This document shows, piece by piece, positions 5,265 to 7,195 of a DNA stretch of 7,195 bases. The stretch's first letter is position 1; each line of letters begins with the position of its first letter. A program made the position numbers and the translations under genes. The DNA is taken from contig CP070771.1 in NCBI GenBank assembly GCA_020345785.1, forward strand, positions 1,178,873 to 1,186,067. The letters run 5' to 3'. Under the pieces are notes generated by a model. The model worked only from the letters and a program-made list of their open reading frames with translations, ran no database searches and was not told the DNA's origin. The DNA comes from Desulfobacterales bacterium. Its GTDB lineage: Bacteria; Desulfobacterota; Desulfobacteria; Desulfobacterales; JAFDCJ01.

Positions 5265-6305
5265 ATGCCACGCAAAGCCCGCATAGATGCGCCGGGAGCC
5301 CTGCACCACGTAATTTTCCGCGGTATTGAAGGCACGGCCATATTTAAAGATGCCTTAGATTACCGGAATTTCACTGAACGCCTGGGCACCATTTTAGAAG
5401 AAACCAACACGCCCTGCTTTGCCTGGGCGCTGCTGACGAACCATGTCCATCTGCTTTTAAGGACCGGCCTTGCTCCCATCTCCACTGTCATGCGCCGCCT
5501 GTTAACCGGCTATGCCCAGCAGTTTAACCGACGCCATAAACGCAGCGGACATTTATTTCAAAATCGCTACAAATCATTTTTATGTGAGGAGGAACTTTAT
5601 TTTCACGAACTCGTCCGCTACATCCATTTGAATCCGATTCGAGCAGGTAATGTCAAGGACGTTAATGCGCTCAATTCGTACCCGAATAGCGGCCATGCAG
5701 TGTTAATGGGCAAGATAAGACACGACTGGCAGGACACAGAGTCTGTTTTGGAGCGCTTCGGGGATACGGTCCGCAAAGCCCGGAATTCTTATCTGACGTT
5801 TGTCACCAAGGGGCTGGATCAGGGGCGGCGACCAGAGTTGGTCGGCGGCGGTCTGCTTCGATCGCACGGCGGCTGGGCCGCATTAAAAGCCATGCGATCA
5901 GTCGGCATGTGGGTGATGGGTGATGAACGCATTTTGGGCAGCAGCGATTTTGTAGAATCGGTTTTAAAAAAGGCCAACGAGCAGTTTGAAAAGAGAACCC
6001 TTGCGCTTGCCAAAGGATGGGGTCTGGACGAATTGATCCAAGCCGTAGCCGATCAACTTGAAGTCGATCCAGCTTTGATTAAAAGCTCGAGCCGCCAAAG
6101 TGCTTTGGCGCAGGCGCGCTCGATTATATGCAGTTTGGCGCTGGACAGATTGAAAATCAGCGGGGCTGAAGTGGCACGCAAGTTGGAACTGACACCGTCT
6201 GCGGTCAGCAAGTTGGCCAATCGAGGACGTCGAGACAAACTTGCGGCGAGGATTGCGGATAATGTATTTAACAATTTTCCACAGACCTATTATCAAACAA
6301 AATGA
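5265..6305 (+). CDS. RAYT: REP-associated tyrosine transposase (Y1_Tnp, HUH family) with C-terminal DnaA-like HTH domain
   Basis: Single-strand DNA transposase that nicks and joins through a catalytic tyrosine. The HUH metal-binding motif is H60-V-H62 in the context TNHVHLLLR, and the catalytic tyrosine is Y119 in RYIHLNPIRAG; both active-site elements are intact. The N-terminal domain covers about residues 1-130. A linker (about 185-230) holds the PELVGGGLLRS motif common in long delta-proteobacterial RAYTs. The C-terminal part (about 250-325) resembles the DnaA C-terminal/helix-turn-helix fold, with the predicted recognition region near ISGAEVARKLELTPSAVSKL (298-317). At 346 residues it is much longer than the roughly 160-residue enterobacterial RAYTs. 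The start ATG 5265 is the first after an in-frame TAA at 5256-5258; no ribosome site is visible, so expression may be low. It is bounded by the two inverted repeats. Confidence 0.93.
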   Translation: MPRKARIDAPGALHHVIFRGIEGTAIFKDALDYRNFTERLGTILEETNTPCFAWALLTNHVHLLLRTGLAPISTVMRRLLTGYAQQFNRRHKRSGHLFQNRYKSFLCEEELYFHELVRYIHLNPIRAGNVKDVNALNSYPNSGHAVLMGKIRHDWQDTESVLERFGDTVRKARNSYLTFVTKGLDQGRRPELVGGGLLRSHGGWAALKAMRSVGMWVMGDERILGSSDFVESVLKKANEQFEKRTLALAKGWGLDELIQAVADQLEVDPALIKSSSRQSALAQARSIICSLALDRLKISGAEVARKLELTPSAVSKLANRGRRDKLAARIADNVFNNFPQTYYQTK

Positions 6306-6325
6306 AGGTTATGTTAGACTTAAAT

Positions 6326-6354
6326 TCAACTTTTCACCAACGTCCCTTTTTTAC
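6326..6354 (-). repeat. Right inverted terminal repeat of the RAYT element
   Basis: Read on the minus strand it starts GTAAAAAAGGG and continues ACGTTGGTGAAAAGTTGA, matching the left end except for two substitutions in the inner 18 bases and a different A/G count in the outer part. It begins 20 bases after the transposase stop codon. Confidence 0.75.
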
Positions 6355-6361
6355 AAATTTC

Positions 6362-6390
6362 TTGACATAATAATTTTGTACAAGTAGGCT
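6362..6390 (+). promoter_or_regulatory. Probable promoter of the HEPN/MNT operon
   Basis: A perfect -35 box TTGACA (6362-6367), a 17-base spacer and TAGGCT (6385-6390, 3 of 6 to the -10 consensus). The palindrome TTGTACAA (6376-6383) lies inside the spacer and could be an operator. The promoter starts seven bases outside the right end of the RAYT element, so it belongs to the flank, not the element. It would give a leader of roughly 40 bases that includes a run of eight T (6411-6418). Confidence 0.45.
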
Positions 6391-6434
6391 TCACTTAGTC
6401 TTTATGTGTCTTTTTTTTAAAATGGAGTTTAGAA

Positions 6435-6818
6435 TTGACGGATCGTTCACGAGATTGGTTGGCACAGGCAGAGAGAGATTTGGAACAGGCAAAGGCCTCC
6501 CAGAAAGACGGCCGGCATGAATGGGCCTGCTTCGCCGCCCAGCAATCGGCGGAAAAAGCGGTCAAGGCGCTGCATTTATCGCGTAATCAGGAAGCTTGGG
6601 GGCACGTGGTTGCCCGGCTGTTAAACGAGCTGCCCGTTAAAGTCCCACAACGTCTGATTGAAAAGGCAAAGGTTATCGACGGATTTTACATCCCCACCCG
6701 GTATGCCAATGGCCATCCGGAAGGTGCGCCTTTCGAGCACTATGGAACCATTCAAAGCACGGATGCAATTAACTATGCCGGTCAAATCATTAAATTCGTC
6801 CGTTCTCAAATGGCCTGA
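6435..6818 (+). CDS. HEPN domain protein, partner of MNT nucleotidyltransferase (putative toxin)
   Basis: All-helical HEPN protein (PF05168) of 127 residues, the usual length for members encoded next to minimal nucleotidyltransferases. Family hallmarks: DWLAQAERDLEQA (7-19), HEWACFAAQQSAEKAVKAL (28-46) and FYIPTRYANGHPEGAPFEHY (84-103). In characterised HEPN/MNT pairs the HEPN protein is a toxic RNase and the MNT neutralises it by adding AMP. An R89-x4-H94 pair fits the HEPN Rx4-6H motif but falls in the family-wide TRYxN segment, where many members lack the histidine, so RNase activity is not assured. The start is TTG at 6435, supported by GGAG at 6424-6427 with a seven-base gap and by the conserved N-terminus. 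Its stop lies inside the frame of the next gene, implying translational coupling. It lies next to, but outside, the RAYT element. Confidence 0.88.
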   Translation: MTDRSRDWLAQAERDLEQAKASQKDGRHEWACFAAQQSAEKAVKALHLSRNQEAWGHVVARLLNELPVKVPQRLIEKAKVIDGFYIPTRYANGHPEGAPFEHYGTIQSTDAINYAGQIIKFVRSQMA

Positions 6819-7143
6819 TCGAAAAACAGTCGATCAAGCGGCCAGATCCTGGGCGGCAGGTGAAGTCCGGAAGCATCCCGTGCTTCTGCGCCTTGGTTAT
6901 TTCGGCTCCTATGCGCGCGGAGATGCGGGGGTCGGCAGCGATCTTGATTTGATTGCCGTTGTTGAGCAGGCTACAGAACCCTTTGAACGTCGATGCCTGA
7001 CATGGGATTTGAATGCGCTGCCGGTTCCGGCTGAACTCATCGTCTACACCCGGCGGGAATGGCAGCGACTCCAAAAACAGGGGGGGCGATTTGCACATAT
7101 GCTGAAAAGCCAGGTTGTCTGGATTTATCCTGAAAAATCTTAG
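6775..7143 (+). CDS. Minimal nucleotidyltransferase (MNT) domain protein, putative antitoxin
   Basis: Small Pol-beta-type nucleotidyltransferase (NTP_transf_2 fold). The catalytic motif is complete: G44-S45, ten residues, then D56-L-D58, with a third acidic residue E87 in PAELIVYT, where relatives often have D. Related antitoxins use ATP to AMPylate their HEPN partner. The conserved domain begins at about KWPDRKTV (from 6808). The start is uncertain: ATG 6775 overlaps the HEPN gene by 44 bases and has no clear ribosome site, and ATG 6658 is further back in the HEPN gene. A non-standard start near 6802-6810, close to the HEPN stop, would match relatives better. 122 residues are given from ATG 6775. 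The HEPN-then-MNT order and overlap support one transcript and a 1:1 complex. Confidence 0.85.
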   Translation: MPVKSLNSSVLKWPDRKTVDQAARSWAAGEVRKHPVLLRLGYFGSYARGDAGVGSDLDLIAVVEQATEPFERRCLTWDLNALPVPAELIVYTRREWQRLQKQGGRFAHMLKSQVVWIYPEKS

Positions 7144-7195
7144 CGGCGTGTTTGGCTGAAGTGACTTATTTTATTTTCCGAATGATAACCAGTGA
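7144..7195. other. Short 3' flank of the HEPN/MNT operon
   Basis: 52 bases up to the window edge. No terminator hairpin, start of a gene or repeat could be recognised here. Confidence 0.5.

Larger units (their letters stand above)
5205..6354 (+). mobile_element. RAYT transposon-like element with inverted ends
   Basis: A unit of about 1.15 kb containing one gene, a RAYT (REP-associated tyrosine transposase), bounded by inverted repeats at 5205-5232 and 6326-6354. The left end lies exactly where a sensor-gene reading frame loses its family similarity, supporting it as the insertion boundary. No target duplication is visible, as expected for HUH/Y1 enzymes, which act through single strands. Classic RAYT genes are usually domesticated and mobilise short REP sequences; here the ends look like a pair of REP-like sequences in opposite orientation around the gene. 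Exact boundaries are uncertain by a few bases. Confidence 0.65.

Noticed and set aside
5964..6296. 110-codon minus-strand open frame within the RAYT gene
   Set aside because: Antisense shadow of the conserved C-terminal domain of the transposase; no domain or start signals.

Overview
The window looks like chromosomal DNA of an anaerobic, environmental delta-proteobacterium, most likely a sulfate reducer of the Desulfobacterales type (Desulfobacterota). This is an inference from gene style: moderate base composition, stand-alone archaeal-like Usp and PfpI proteins, a HEPN/MNT pair, a RAYT transposase with a C-terminal helix-turn-helix domain, and structured repeat-like spacers. No marker gene is present to prove it.

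Left third (1-3091, + strand): a transport cluster in the unusual order permease, periplasmic binding protein, permease. The two permeases belong to the HisM/GlnP (polar amino acid) family and the binding protein to the SBP_bac_3 family. No ABC ATPase lies in the window, so it must be encoded before base 1 or elsewhere. The spacers carry structured elements: a hairpin repeat before the first gene, a 15-nt direct repeat before the binding-protein ribosome site, and a GC-rich inverted-repeat mosaic between binding protein and second permease. A rho-independent terminator closes the cluster.

Middle (3264-4552, - strand): a small universal stress protein with its own strong terminator, and upstream of it a PfpI/DJ-1 family protein with a good sigma70-like promoter. 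The two clusters converge at about 3092-3263.

Right half (4913-7195, + strand): the 5' stub of a lipoprotein-type 7TM-DISM sensor gene is cut off after about 59 codons. The cut coincides with the left end of a roughly 1.15-kb element that carries a RAYT (REP-associated tyrosine transposase, HUH/Y1 family) gene and is flanked by imperfect 28/29-nt inverted terminal repeats. The rest of the sensor gene is not on the other side. Directly past the element lie a HEPN-domain gene and an overlapping minimal nucleotidyltransferase (MNT) gene, a toxin-antitoxin-like pair with an intact GSx10DxD motif.

The most noteworthy items are the RAYT element with its well-defined inverted ends and broken target gene, the HEPN/MNT module beside it, and a binding protein that lacks the aspartate that normally holds the ligand amino group. 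I see no clear evidence of a wholly new system.
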